Source: Strongyloides papillosus
Taxonomy: Eukaryota; Nematoda; Chromadorea; Rhabditida; Strongyloididae
Direction: 5' to 3'
DNA: 64,000 nt
Assembly: GCA_005656395.1 (NCBI GenBank)
Contig: SRSI01000004.1
Location: 62,001 to 126,000, forward strand
The notes beneath the pieces were generated by a model. The model made no database searches, was not told the DNA's origin, and saw only the letters and a list, made by a program, of their open reading frames with translations. Shown piece by piece: positions 13,501 through 25,826 of the stretch; within the stretch, counting starts at the first letter, position 1, and every line of letters starts with the position of its first letter. A program made the translations under genes and the position numbers.

Positions 13501-13719
13501 ATTACACCTTCCTGAATCATTTGATATAACAGATGTCTTTTGGTTTTCTATATTTTCTATTCCCAAAAGTGTCTCTTTTTCACATATATATCTTCCATAT
13601 AATGATATGCATTTACCACCTAATTTGGTGTATATTAACGTAAGTCGCTCTTTACCTATGTTTCAATATGTATTCCTTTTTTTAAGAACCCGAAATGTAT
13701 CTATGAAAAAGAGAATTAA
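10553..13719 (+). CDS. Secreted Skeletor-like protein with two DM13 domains
   Basis: Six exons: 10553-10634, 10720-11702, 11741-12449, 12503-13173, 13316-13639 and 13687-13719; 933 aa. All junctions are GT-AG and phases agree. Exon 1 encodes a signal peptide (hydrophobic residues 8 to about 25). Residues 30-540 are low complexity, rich in Asn, Ser, Pro and acidic residues. The first DM13-like domain starts at G-K-Y-C-G-T-L-T (about 545), with AGAVWAVDDRRFIISNFHYRPG and FENITFWAG, then an insertion, then LELPDDKWVKTTNWVSIWD. The second starts near G-N-R-K-I-S-S-G (about 804) with TIEIKNFNLDTEG, PVWFMIG and a final strand block. DM13 pairs occur in Drosophila Skeletor and related animal extracellular proteins; a redox role has been proposed for some. 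No DOMON domain is visible. Exon 6 ends at an in-frame TAA followed by 23 more sense codons (see findings). Confidence 0.8.
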
Positions 13720-14427
13720 GAAGAATATTCTGATGTTACTATTTTTTATTATCTAAGAAACGGGAAAGTAATCGTAAATAAAAATCTTTAAAAAAGTGTT
13801 GATGACATTATTTATTTTTTATTTATCTCTTTGTTTTTATTATTTTATGATTTTTTACTTTTTTTCTACTAAAAATAACCTAAAGTTTAATAAATATATA
13901 TTTATTTTTAGTATTCATCTAGATTTAAATGTTTTATTTATCTTATGTTGATGCTATATGTAATATTACTATCAAAAAGAGGCTTCATTAATTTTGACAA
14001 GTAAAAGTCAATATCAAATCATAGGAAAGTTCATCAATTATATTGAATAGGTTTAACTCTATAAATATGTTGATTGTTAAATCAAAATACTATTTATAAG
14101 TGCTTATTTCACTTTGAGCAGATGGCATACTCGAAAAAAGATAATTAATCACTAAAAGATGTCAAAATTACTAACAATTTTGTTATAATTTTTTTGTAGT
14201 AACAATAAAACACGTAATTTTAATAATAATCTATAAAGCAATTTTAATTTCAAAATGATACTTGGAATAAGGAGAAAGCCAATTTTCGTTAAAAATATTA
14301 TTAATGGAGAAATCATTTATTTGTGCAAAAATAATTATTTTATCATAGAAATGACTTATTATTAAAATATTAGTGTAAATTAAATTCAATTAGTAGTTTG
14401 AGAAAATGTCAGTGATTTATTTTTTGC
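13720..14427. other. Intergenic gap between convergent genes
   Basis: Holds the 3' ends of the DM13 gene (+) and SPARC (-). The first 72 bases can be read as 23 sense codons plus TAA in frame with the DM13 gene. Beyond that only AT-rich sequence is seen. Confidence 0.5.
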
Positions 14428-15268
14428 TTAACATCTTTCTTGAATTTCTCCGTCCTTAAGTCCAAGACATTTTCCCCATTCATCAATAGTAATTGCTCTA
14501 TCATTATTAGTATCACATGATTCTAAGAATGGTTTAATGCATGATTCCATTGGAATAACAAAAGCAGTCATTGGAATAAGCTCATGATGAGTAACATGTT
14601 TATCATGCGGCTTAATATCTAAATCACAGAATTTCCAAATAACTGGATAGACGTGCTTCTTCTCATTATCCTTTTCAGCTTCATTAATTAATTGTTCCCA
14701 TTCCATACCGTGGAGTTCACGTCTTTTCTTTAACTCTTTCATTACCTGGAAAAGCCAATCTGCCATACGTTCTCCAAATTGTTCCATCATTTCAGGTGTA
14801 CACTCTTCAATTTCTTTACATTGTCCAAGATAATCAAGATGAATCTTTGTGTATCCAGCATCTCTACACTCTTCTCTTGATTGTTTACAAAAGCATTTTT
14901 GTTGATAAAGTTCACAAAGTGATGGGAATGTCATATTATTTGTGGCACAAACTTTATCACCTTCATCAGTAATTTTTGGACATTCCCTAATACATTGGCA
15001 TGTTGGTCTTCCTTTTCCATCATCAACACATTCTTTTCCCCATCCACAAATGTGTCCCTCACATACGTTTACTTTAACAGATCTTCTTGGATTAACTGGT
15101 GTACCTTCATTATCAATTTCATTGATTAAACTTTCAAGTTCATCAATTGATTCCTAAAAAATTAAATTATATGTCACTGATAAATTAAGACATTTAATAA
15201 AATACCTCAGCAATTATTATGTTTGAAAAAGCAGCAAATAAATAGATGAGAGATAACCAAAACTTCAT
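14428..15268 (-). CDS. ost-1: SPARC / osteonectin
   Basis: Two exons, 15268-15206 and 15153-14428, with a 52-nt intron; 262 aa, close to the length of the C. elegans protein. Exon 1 is a 21-codon signal peptide (MKFWLSLIYLFAAFSNIIIA). A short acidic segment follows (about 22-45), then the Cys-rich follistatin-like module starting V-C-E-G-H-I-C-GWGKEC (about 52-115, with an N-N-M-T glycosylation sequon), then the helical extracellular calcium-binding domain. The last EF-hand is clear: D-T-N-N-D-R-A-I-T-I-D-E-W at about 235-247, framed by paired cysteines. SPARC is a secreted calcium-dependent collagen IV-binding protein of basement membranes, made mainly by body-wall muscle in C. elegans. Nothing is missing from the domain plan. 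Confidence 0.95.
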
Positions 15269-16901
15269 ATTTAACAAGATACGTTAAATGACAATTTTCA
15301 AGAAAATCCTTATTCTTTATATATTTCTGATTATTTATGACTATCGTCGGCAATCATTTTTGGTTTCAAACAGAATATCTTGTCCAACCTCTTTACTATC
15401 CTGAATATTTTTGATGTACCGCCTTACTACTGGAAAGTAATCAAATTACAGGGAACATTTTTATAAGCATCTTAACATTACATATTAAACTATAAAATCA
15501 TAATTTTATTTAAATATTTTTGAGATGATTATCTTTTATATCATAAACAAAATATTTTCTAAAGCAAAGATAATTTTCACAATCCCCAACGTTGGTATAT
15601 TAAAATTATAACTAAAAGAGATTTGTTTAATATTAATAATTTAACATTTAACTTATCCTACTTAATCATCATAGTAGCCTTTCATTCATACGATATTATT
15701 TGATACTAGGCACATATTTTTGTTATCTCTAACTGATAAATAATATACATTCTGTTGACAACTTTTTATCAGTTGGCACGTACATTTTTAAATACTCAAT
15801 AACTTAGTTGTACGTAATAGAGATGTAAAATAATTTGTAAAGATACTTTAAAATCATATACTTAGTATATCATAACATAACAACTGATCATTTTAAAACG
15901 ATAATGATAGATTAACTAAGAGTATCTATAATTACAAGAGAGGAAAAAGTTGGATATTTTACTTTTGAATGATATTAATAATATTACCCAGTAACTAAAT
16001 ATACATAGTAATTATTACTTCACCTCTATAAATAAAAACAATTTTTTATTATATGATGATAAAATTTTACCACTGATGATGATTAACTTAATACATCACT
16101 ACATACATATTACATTTTAGGTGAATCATTAACTCATTTAATGTCATTTGATTGATTAATACAAATGGCCATTTTTAATATTTTATCAGAATTAATAAAT
16201 TCTTTTATAATCTTATTATCTATAAAAAAGAACTCTCTCAATCTTTTAAAATGATTGATAAACTTTAAAGTTCAATTTCAAAATTGTAATTTATATATAT
16301 CACCTACACATATAATTGATAAACGTTATTAAAATATAAATTTAATTAAAGTCTTATAAAAATAGTATATAATTATATTTTTAATAATAGTAATTGAAAA
16401 AAAAAAATTAATCTTCTTTTAATTCTTTTTTTCTTCTAATCTGTTTTGATAACATTAATAATATTAAATGAAAAAATCAACATTGTAGTACGAAAGAAAA
16501 ATTTTATCAATGTCATAATCTATCATCATAAACGTACTTTATACTAAAGTACACTTTTTCCCCAAAAAACATACATTAACAATGATAAATGTATTACTTT
16601 TCATTGGAAAGAGAAATTTTGTAATATAAAAATTGTATATTTAAAGAAATTTATTGACATTTAGAGTAAAGTAAATTTAATATCATATCTAAACATTAAA
16701 AGTAAATGGTTGAAGTGAGTTTGTGATGATGTTTTAATATTTTAGGCACATGCAATAGTGATGAATAAATCTTCTTTAAAACAATATAAGGAATACAATT
16801 TGTCACCTTCCTCTAAATATAGATTATTTTTAAAGAATTGTTAAAAAATTATTGATAATTTTTTTGGTAAATTAAAAGAAGATGTTGAATCTGATGATGC
16901 T
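15269..16901. other. SPARC upstream region and intergenic gap
   Basis: About 1.6 kb separating SPARC from the upstream minus-strand phafin gene. The part nearest SPARC is less AT-rich than usual intergenic DNA and holds several GATA cores. An exact inverted pair, AACTGATAA (15731-15739) and TTATCAGTT (15766-15774), lies about 465-505 bases upstream of the start codon. No exon or RNA gene is recognised. Confidence 0.4.
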
Positions 16902-17856
16902 TTAAAATAAATTAGTGTGTGATATATCTGAAGATGGATAATCATCAAAAGGATCCTGTGGATTCTTGTATACGTAATTTCGTAAAGTTTTATTTACGTT
17001 TTTATTATTTGATGATTCATCCTCGTCATCATCACTGGAATCAGAAAGTGTTGTCTCATTAAGAGATTGAATAGGAATATTATGACTGTTGCGTAAATAA
17101 TCATTATTACTTTTGTCTGTCTTTCCATGAGCATAAGGTATTATTTTTTTCCCTTCCCTTAATAAAACAATACACTCATCACAGACACGAACTTCTTTAG
17201 AACTTATGTTTGGTAAAAACCATGTGTTGTTTGAACATCTCCCACATACAACCTTCCCACATGCCCGACAATGATGACGACGATGAATAATACCGAAGAC
17301 TGTTTTTGAACAAACCATGCAAACAATAGCTTCTTTATCAGGTATCCACTCAGCAGCAAAGTCCGTAGCCAACTTTTTTCCACATTCTCTTTGAAGATAT
17401 GCAATACATTTACAAATATGATTAATCCACTCATTTTTTTCTGAGTTTGTTGCGGCATAAACAGCAAAAGATTTATTTGGTGTTCGAATGACAAATCCAT
17501 TTTTTTTATTGTCTTCATCTTTCAAGTCAATTAATTGTACTTTTTCAAGAGGTATAATATGTTGTTTATTAAAATGTTTTTTGTCAATACCAAAACTTGC
17601 ATATATAAGGATATCATTAAAAAGATAAAATTGACGTTGTTTTGGTTTCTTCCGACACATTTTCATGAGGACACCTTCGCCAATGAGATATCTACCTTCC
17701 TTTTTTAGGCGAATTCCTGTGTTGCCAAATAACGCCTCAATTCCAGCAATACGACGATCATTGGCCTCCAAGTTAGAACCTAATATTGTTTATTAAATAA
17801 AATATATTTATTTTATTTTTTTACAGTTTAAACTTACGTTGTTGACTATATGACAT
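16902..17856 (-). CDS. Phafin (PLEKHF-type) PH-FYVE endosomal protein
   Basis: Two exons, 17856-17838 (only 19 nt) and 17779-16902, with a 58-nt intron; 298 aa. The N-terminus reads MSYSQQRSNLEANDRRI, matching the E-A-N-x-R-R-I start of human phafin-2. The PH domain (about 35-135) includes LIGEGVL, CRKKPKQRQFYLFNDIL, KQHIIPLE and KSFAVYAA, all close to human PLEKHF2. The FYVE zinc finger (about 150-212) has the WxxD box (WIPD), RRHHCRACG and RVC motifs and all eight zinc-binding cysteines, so PI3P binding should be intact. The tail is acidic and Ser-rich, as in the family. Phafins sit on early endosomes and act in endosome fusion, receptor traffic and macropinosome maturation. Confidence 0.93.
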
Positions 17857-18857
17857 TTTTTTTATTTTTAATTATTTTTAATAGGGTTAGTAAGCTAAAA
17901 AACAATAATCCAAAAATTAACGATGAATATTTAATTGTTATTTTTTGCGTGACACATAATTTAAAAAATTTTTAACGATATGTTAATCATATAACGATTA
18001 CATTTGTAATAAAAGGTATAAAATTTAATGAAAAAGTCTATTGAATAATGTGAATTGCATTATTTTATAAGAAATATGACACATGAATAAAAATAATTCT
18101 CAATGTGTATTGTATTAAATTAAATATTATCAAAGTGAAAAATATTTGACAAAAATGGTATATAAGAAATTGATAAGGCCCACATATTTATATCTACATA
18201 CATATACAAATGAATACTAAAAATAATAGGTGGAAATAAAATAATTTTATAACACTTTACAAGTAATTGTAAAGTTTATTAAAAAAATTAATTATTTTAT
18301 GATGTTTTTTTTAACGATTTTTATTGATTACAAGAAATAAATCAAGTGAATGATACATATATTTTAGTGGTTGAACATAAATCATTCATCTCGATTTATT
18401 TATTAAAAGCACAAAAATATCATAATTGTATATATATTCAAAGTTTATAAATATAATTCACTGAGGAGTTTATAATAAATTATTTTACGCAAGATAATTT
18501 TTTAATTCACTATAAACATTATATTTAGTTGTGTATTTTAAAAAAAATATAGGTATGTGACTAATAATACATATGGTTCTTAATTATTAGCAATTTATAG
18601 TAGAGTCGTTATTTATATTACATAATATTACCACTCCTATAGGTCAAAACAGTTCGTTTCAAAAGTATGATTGGAAAGACGTATCCGGTCTCTCATTATT
18701 TTTGTTATAATAAAAGTTTGTTTAACAAATAATCATTCCTTTAAACATTAGAATTTTCTCTATGTTTGGAATCTATATTTAAAGTTTTCAAAAAAAAGAG
18801 AGAAATGGCACTAGGTTTATGTAACAGTCTCCAGCATTGTAATGCCTCGTAAGTATA
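17857..18857. other. Divergent intergenic region
   Basis: About 1 kb between divergent genes (phafin - and TMEM185 +), so it probably holds both promoters. It is AT-rich with no coding signal. Two ATGs upstream of the TMEM185 start (18805 and 18842) open only short frames. Confidence 0.45.
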
Positions 18858-19979
18858 ATGTTTTATGATGTATATAAAATCTTTAGGAAAGTTATGCTTT
18901 ACCTACTTATGTGCTTTTTTCTTATGATATTAGCATTACATTTAGATGGTTCAGTTCAATTATCTTATTTTCTACTTTTCCTACCATTGTTTACGTTTGA
19001 AATATTTGTATTTATGAATTTTTTGGCTAGTACATCTCTATACTTTATAACATTTCCAACTGCAAGTGAAGCTGTTTTCAAAAAGGATTTCATATTAATG
19101 TTATTGAATACAATCGAACATACATTTATTGCATTATTTGAGATAATGTTATATTTTCGTTTACATAGGCTACCAGAAACAATAGATAAAAATATTTGGC
19201 TTAATACATTTCTTCCATTAATATTATTGGGATTTGTTTCTGTATTGGTTATGTTATGGAGTTTTCAAAATAATAAATCTATTGAAGCTGAATCATTTTA
19301 TGCAGTTAATTTCACTCAAATTTTATTAATTGCTTTTAAATTAAATGGAAATATTAATTGGAGTTGGATGATGATTTTTATTCCATCATGGATATTATTA
19401 TGCGCAACATTAATAATTATACTTTACTTTTTAGTATCTTCAATATATCTATATTACAGTCGAAGTGATCAAAATAATAACTTTAGAAAGGATTTCTTTT
19501 ATTCAGCAATATGTAATATATTCATTACAATACCAATTTTTGTTTTCCTTTTACTTTTAACAGCTAAATTAGATCATTCATCATTTTATGGGATTTTAAA
19601 TGTTGAAAAAATTAGTTATCGTATTGCATTTACACCATTGTTGATCTCATTATGTTACCTAACATTTTGTGCTCTTGGTCCTAATGGAAATTTATTTTGG
19701 TGGTTCTCATTTCCGAAATCATTTTGGCCTCATTGTTTTGAAGTTTTTCCTTGTCTTAAACTTTATGGAAATATAAATGTACGTTTTGGGACATCACCAA
19801 TATCGACAACACCCAATGATACGAATGAAAGAAGGCGAAGAAATTTCTACCAAACTGATATTGGTCTTTTAGAAGGTGAATGTTTCATTAATAATCAAGT
19901 CGAATTTATGGATGTTAAAAAGGAGTATACATTAGAGGGAACGAAGTATAAATTTGACTCTTTGACAAATGTTGATTAA
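18858..19979 (+). CDS. TMEM185-family multi-pass membrane protein
   Basis: A single-exon gene of 373 aa, about the length of vertebrate TMEM185A/B (350 aa). Landmarks agree with that family in order: ALHLDG at residues 26-31, the block W-S-F-x-N-N-K-S-I-E with V-N-x-x-Q (about 130-150), I-N-W-S-W-M with W-I-L-L, and G-x-x-G-N-x-x-W-W-F...FPCLKLYGNI near 280-310. About seven to eight hydrophobic helices are predicted, then a hydrophilic C-tail with an Arg run. The chosen ATG fits because alignment to TMEM185 begins almost at once. The molecular function of the family is not established. No intron is needed. Confidence 0.88.
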   Translation: MFYDVYKIFRKVMLYLLMCFFLMILALHLDGSVQLSYFLLFLPLFTFEIFVFMNFLASTSLYFITFPTASEAVFKKDFILMLLNTIEHTFIALFEIMLYFRLHRLPETIDKNIWLNTFLPLILLGFVSVLVMLWSFQNNKSIEAESFYAVNFTQILLIAFKLNGNINWSWMMIFIPSWILLCATLIIILYFLVSSIYLYYSRSDQNNNFRKDFFYSAICNIFITIPIFVFLLLLTAKLDHSSFYGILNVEKISYRIAFTPLLISLCYLTFCALGPNGNLFWWFSFPKSFWPHCFEVFPCLKLYGNINVRFGTSPISTTPNDTNERRRRNFYQTDIGLLEGECFINNQVEFMDVKKEYTLEGTKYKFDSLTNVD

Positions 19980-20164
19980 AATAATACATGTTATTTTTAA
20001 AAGTATTTTAAATGAAAAATAATTATATCTCTCAAAAATCCTAGTTATAACTATAGTAATAAAAGAATAAGAAATTTTATTAGCATTTGTTTATAAAGAA
20101 ACAATTTAATTTTAATGACAAATAATTGTTTTATGATATATCTAGTGAAGTGGTATTATTTAAA

Positions 20165-21596
20165 TTACCCTTCAATATTTGGAAGAAAGTAGATAAAGCC
20201 AATATTTGAAAGTGACAATATTGAAAACATAATTAAATATATTATTTTATTTTTAATCCACGAACTAATTACTACACCAGCAACAATTCCTCCTACTGAT
20301 CCAGTGTTTGTTAATGCTCCTACAGATGAATTTCTTATTTCTGTAGGGAAAATTTCAGAAAAGTATACAAACATGTAAATGCAATTTAATGCTATAAAAC
20401 CTTTAATTAATAAAAATAAGATCATATAAGGTGTTTTTAAATGTTGAGGTAATATAACTAGGATTATCTCTAAAATTGCTATTATAAAAAAGCTTACGGC
20501 TAATGGCATTTTTCTCCCAAATCTAAAATATAACAAAGTACAAAGGATTTGTCAAATTATAAACATACTTATCTATAGTTATTGGACCAATAACCGATGT
20601 TGGAAACTCAACTAATGCAATAAATATAAAATTTAAGTAAGGGTTTCCAGATAAGGCTGTTGCATTTTCAGTAAATACATAATATGACAAAAATTCATTA
20701 AACCATATAAATATTACCATTAATAGATATAAGATATATTTTCTATTCAAGTAGTAGTACTGTATAACTTTTACCAACCCTTTATTTATGTAACCACCTT
20801 TCATAAACTCCCCATCGGAACTGTGAAATTTTTTGATACAACTATCAATGTCTATTTTTAAACTTTGTCTTGAATATTTATTAACATTATCAATCCATAT
20901 CTTTATTTTAACTTTCTCTTTTTTTTCAAATAGAAAATGAAGACTTTCTGGGAGAATGAACCATAAAATAATTGGAAGTATAAATGCAGGAGTGTGTGCT
21001 ATTAAGATTGCTGTCTTCCAATTTGGAAAATAATATGATATTGGAACAAGTAAAATTAGACCAAAAGCAAATGATAAATTACTTGCTAATGAAATGATTG
21101 CATGACTTTTTAATGGAGAATTTTCTGTTGCAAGAACGAAAATAATTCCATCTGCAGCTGATAATAACAAACCTTGACAAAATCTTATTATTACAATGTA
21201 AACATATCTTGAAAAACATGTCATTAAAAATCCTAGTAAAGATGTCAAAAAAAAACTTGGTAATACGATTAATTTTCTACCATACACATCTGCTAAATAA
21301 CTTTGAAATGTTGAACCAATTATATTGCCAATAAAAAATGATTGATTAAATAATTCGCACTCATAATCACTGAGATTAAATGTTTCTTGTATTGAAATTG
21401 AATCATTAAGACGAGAGTTGCACCAATCTTTATTATCTTCCCTACATGATATCTTTTTCATAATAAATGTAGGTAAAAATATAACTATAGCTGTCAAAGC
21501 CCAGGTTGCTGATGACAATAAGTAAAGTATTATTATGTAATAATTTTTAGACCCTAAATAAAATATATAATTTATTTCTTTACTAACATTTACCAT
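20165..21596 (-). CDS. MFS transporter, SLC22-like (organic ion carrier type)
   Basis: Two exons, 21596-20569 and 20522-20165, with a 46-nt intron; 461 aa. Twelve membrane helices can be traced. The extracellular loop after helix 1 has paired cysteines (S-C-R-E-D-N-K-D-W-C) and glycosylation sequons. The loop 2-3 motif is A-D-V-Y-G-R-K (about 100), the central motif is PESLHFL (about 220), and the second-half motif I-D-K-F-G-R-K is restored exactly across the splice junction. FSEIFPTEIRNSSVG in helix 10-11 is typical of SLC22 carriers. The C-tail stops right after LPNIEG, so it is short. The substrate cannot be told from sequence. Confidence 0.88.
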
Positions 21597-24588
21597 ATTT
21601 CTGAAGAATACTATTCACATTCGTGAATGGCAAATAATTATTACTTTCACTAATCGAATCGCTCATTCTACCATAGTATTCCTTTTTAAATACTACAATT
21701 AATATTCATAATATATGTCCAATTAAATAACTAGTTGTATAACAAAGCGTCTTTCGAACTAAGATTTATTTACATTTTAATTAAAAGTTTGGTAGTATAT
21801 GAATTTATACTTTTAAAAATACTTCTATTTTTTAAAATATATTTATAATAAAAATTTTAGGAGGTAACAAGTTAAATACAAGAAATTATCCATTTGTATT
21901 CACTTTTATTCATGAATATTTGTTTGATACTTAGATTTTAAAAGACTGTTTTAATCTATTTTTATTGACACTTTTGAAATTTAAACAGGAAGTGTTGAGA
22001 AAAAAAATAAATCATATCTTTAAAAATAAATTTTTATCTCTTTTGTTAAAGAATTTATTTATTTATACACAAATGATAAAAATGATAAAAAAAATGCTTC
22101 ATTATTTTAATGATAGGTTACAGTTCTATTGATGATCAAAGAAGAATATTTTTATTAGTTATATAGTAAATCCTAACAAATAACATTTCCTTTTATTGTA
22201 TATAGCGTAAAAAAGTTGTACAAGAAAGTAATTATTTTTTTACAAATCATTGTAGCAATTTAATTATTTTGTTCTTTAAAAGTTCACCTTTTTCAAAATA
22301 TAAAATTTTTAACTTCTTATTTTCAATTTTATATGGACACTTATTTCCTTTGCAATTTGAATCATTTTAATTATACTTAAAACTTTCTTTATGTGCCCTA
22401 AGAGTATTGTCATTTTACAATTGAAAATTATTTGATTCAAAAGAAAATATTTATTTTATATATGAGACATTGTGTTGAATATATTTATTAAAATAGTTTT
22501 AAATTATTCCTCAATCAAATACATCTCTTGTCTTCACCATGAAGATTTAATTATATTGCAAAAATAATATTTATTGTTCAACTTTAAAAATTCGCTTAAT
22601 TTTTAATAATATAATATGAAATTGAATTTTAAATATAAGAATATAACTAAAGTTCGTTTTATCTCTATATTACTTTCAATTAAAATTATTTATTACCTCT
22701 TCCTATATTTAATGGTTAAAATTGAATCGACAACTTTTTATTAATTTTAAATTTTGAGCTTAATTAAAAACAACACAACCATAAAAATACTTTGTTTATT
22801 TCTTTTTTCTAATTATGTTCACTGGTTATTGATAAAATAAAATTACAATAAATAAACATTTGACAATCTTATTACTAATACCTTAAAGTGTTTCATATAC
22901 GTCCAAAAAATGAACATTTTTATACTTAATAAACATTTCCACTCATTATGTCAATTATAATGTACATGTTTATTGGAATCCCACATATACTAACCAACCT
23001 TTACAATAAGTCCATTTGAAAAAAAAAATTACACAACAATTTTTAAAATATTTATAGTTTATTTTAAATATGTCGTATGTTTATTACATAAATTTTTAAA
23101 TCTTTATTTATATTAAGTATATTTATATTTTATAATTACCATAGAAAACACTTTCATAAGTCACCTCCGCTTAAACACAAATATATATTTATTTGAAATA
23201 TAGATAAATACACCATAATGAATATTTGTTTTTATTTTCAAAAAAAACATTCGACGGTGACTGAACAACATGTGCTTTAAAAATAAAAAAAATTTTCATT
23301 GATATAATTTCAATCAGTTTATTTACATTTTTACCATACATATCATTTTACTCCTATTAATTTAGCTTTCAAAGAAATAATAAAAGTATGGTTATTTAAA
23401 TATATAATTATTTAGGTGGAAAAAATATATTATTAGTACTTTTCCCTTGATAATTTTTTATACAAAAAGTTCAATTATTAAATAATTTGATTTCATGTCA
23501 ATATAATATTTAATAAAATTTTAGTTATTTCAAAAATTTATATAAAGAAAAATAATTGGTAATATTGCACACTTGTACAAATTCTTTAGTAAATTTTCTC
23601 TTGCTTCAAGATTAGACAAAATTTATAGATACTTAAATAGTCCAACTGACAACATCACTCTTTAGAAAAAGCATTCCCTTTATAATAGTGATATGTTTTT
23701 GAGTAAATTTAAATATTTGAATATATATTTAGTACATTCTATCTTTTTAATATGGCACTTTTTTTAGATTTGATAAAACAATGTACTTACTTTAACACAT
23801 CACCTTTATCATTAAAAAATATTCATAACATTTGATTCATTATAATTTAATGCTTCAAAGATTAATTTTTTTCAAATTTAATATATAGTTATGATCACTT
23901 TTTACATGTTTATTCAACTAATATTTTTATAATAAATTTTTTTATAAGACTTCTGGATAATTTTTTAATCAAATATTAAACAAAATATTATACTACAGTT
24001 TTTTTATACAAATAATATTTTAAAAAATACCTATTTAATATATTCTTAAATTTCTTAACTTTATTATTTTAAATCTTATTATTATTTCCTCTTTAAAATA
24101 TAAAATATATTTATCTAAAAAAATGTTAAAACCGATTGTTTTTACCGAAAAGGTATTAGAATTTTTTTTATTTTGAATGAATAAAAATAAATTTAAGCTG
24201 AAGGAAATTAAAATAAAAGTTTTATTTTTTTTTCTACAAGAAAAACTTCAATTTAGATAAAACAAATATACTTTTGTAATAATAATTTTTGATTTCTATA
24301 TAAGGACATCAAAAGAAAATATATTGACGTTACAATAAAACGTTTGAAAAAAATACGTTTTTTCATCTCAAGTACTTCTATCTTAATTTTATTTTCTTTT
24401 AAAATTTTTACCTCATGTTTTTTACTTTTTTTTATACGTGTATAAAAATTTTATTATGTTTTTAACATTTGTTATATAATAATTTTATTACTGAAAGTTT
24501 CATAGTAGTTATATTTTTTTAGGCTAATTAAGTATAAATTCTACACTAAGTGAAAAAAATCTAATTATTTGAAGTCTAAATTGAAAAT
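21597..24588. other. Long AT-rich divergent intergenic region
   Basis: About 3 kb between the MFS transporter (-) and the GPCR (+). It is very AT-rich, with no exon-like segment or recognisable repeat. It presumably contains both promoters. Confidence 0.5.
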
Positions 24589-25826
24589 ATGTTAAATTGC
24601 ACTTCACTACAATTATTTGATTTTAACTCTGAAATTAGCACAAAAATTATACTAAATCTATTTAAATTCAAAGCGTAAGTTTTAATATAATTAAAATTTT
24701 AATTTTTTGATGTGTCAAAAAACCTTTTAGCCATTATCAACCTTTTCATAAATATATAAGTGTTATTCTTTGTCTTTTGGGTATCATAACAAATAATATT
24801 CACATATGGGTTCTTTCAAGGAAACAGATGCGTTTTCAGTCAGTTCATATTGTTCTTATATTCATAGCATCAGCAGATATAGGCACAATGTTATCATATT
24901 TGGTATGTTTTTGTTATTTTTATAAATTAGCTTATTAAAACTATATTTTAATAATTTAATTGTAGATATATATTATACGCTTTGAATTTTTTAATGATGA
25001 AGGATATGAGTATATGTGGACTGTCTTTTTACATTTTCATGCATCAATTTCTATTGCCCTACATGGGTTATCAATATATCTTGTAGTATTTATGGCATTT
25101 ATTCGCTGTCAGGTAATGAAAGTTAAAACAGGACAATCTATCTGGATGTTGCCACATGTTGCCTTAATATCAGCATCAATTATTACTTTAACATTATTTA
25201 TTCTCTCTATCCCAACTTATTTGGCCCATGAAATTGTTGAAAGGACAACTTCGAATGAAGGGGTTATAAAATATACAATAAACATTGCAAAAAATTACCA
25301 AGCTAATGACTGCGTAGCTTTTAAAATATACCTTTGGGTAACAGGAATTTTAATTAAAGCTGTCCCATGTTTCTTATTAATGTTTTTCACATTAGGATTA
25401 TTAAAACAATTACGAGAAAATCAGAAGAAAAGAAATTTACTATTTAGTCAAAATACTATGGTAGGACAAAATTTAACTGAGAAGGATGGAATAAAAGAAT
25501 ATCAACAGAATCGTAAAGAAAATAGTAGACTTATTAGTAGAAATAGGGGTAGTAGCAAACGACATAATTCCCCTGATCGTACAAATAGAATGCTTCTACT
25601 AATGGTTACAATTTTCTTAATTACTGAGTTACCACAAGGTGTTTTTGCAATACTAAATGCATTATTCACTCAACAATTTCATGAATTTGTCTATTCAAAT
25701 TTAGCTGATGTATTAGATTTACTTTCATTAATTAACTGTTTTGTTGCATTTATTGTTTATACTACAACATGTTCAAAGTATAGGAGGTTATTATATGAGG
25801 TGTTGAAACCTTTAATACCAAAGTAA
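24589..25826 (+). CDS. Neuropeptide-type GPCR (srw / myosuppressin-receptor-like, DMSR)
   Basis: Three exons: 24589-24674, 24731-24902 and 24966-25826; 372 aa, introns 56 and 63 nt. The short extracellular N-terminus carries an N-C-T sequon. Helix 1 reads ISVILCLLGIITNNI, then V-L-S-R-K-Q-M, then helix 2 with L-I-F-I-A-S-A-D. This is the layout of class A peptide receptors. The long third intracellular loop is basic and Gln/Asn/Ser-rich. Helix 6 begins D-R-T-N-R-M-L-L-L-M-V and runs TELPQG, a hallmark of the DMSR/srw group related to insect myosuppressin receptors. Known members respond to FMRFamide-like peptides. The Arg of the usual DRY box region is retained within A-F-I-R-C. The specific ligand is unknown. 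Confidence 0.85.

Noticed and set aside
14942..15157. Plus-strand open frame overlapping SPARC
   Set aside because: It is the antisense shadow of the conserved follistatin-like exon.
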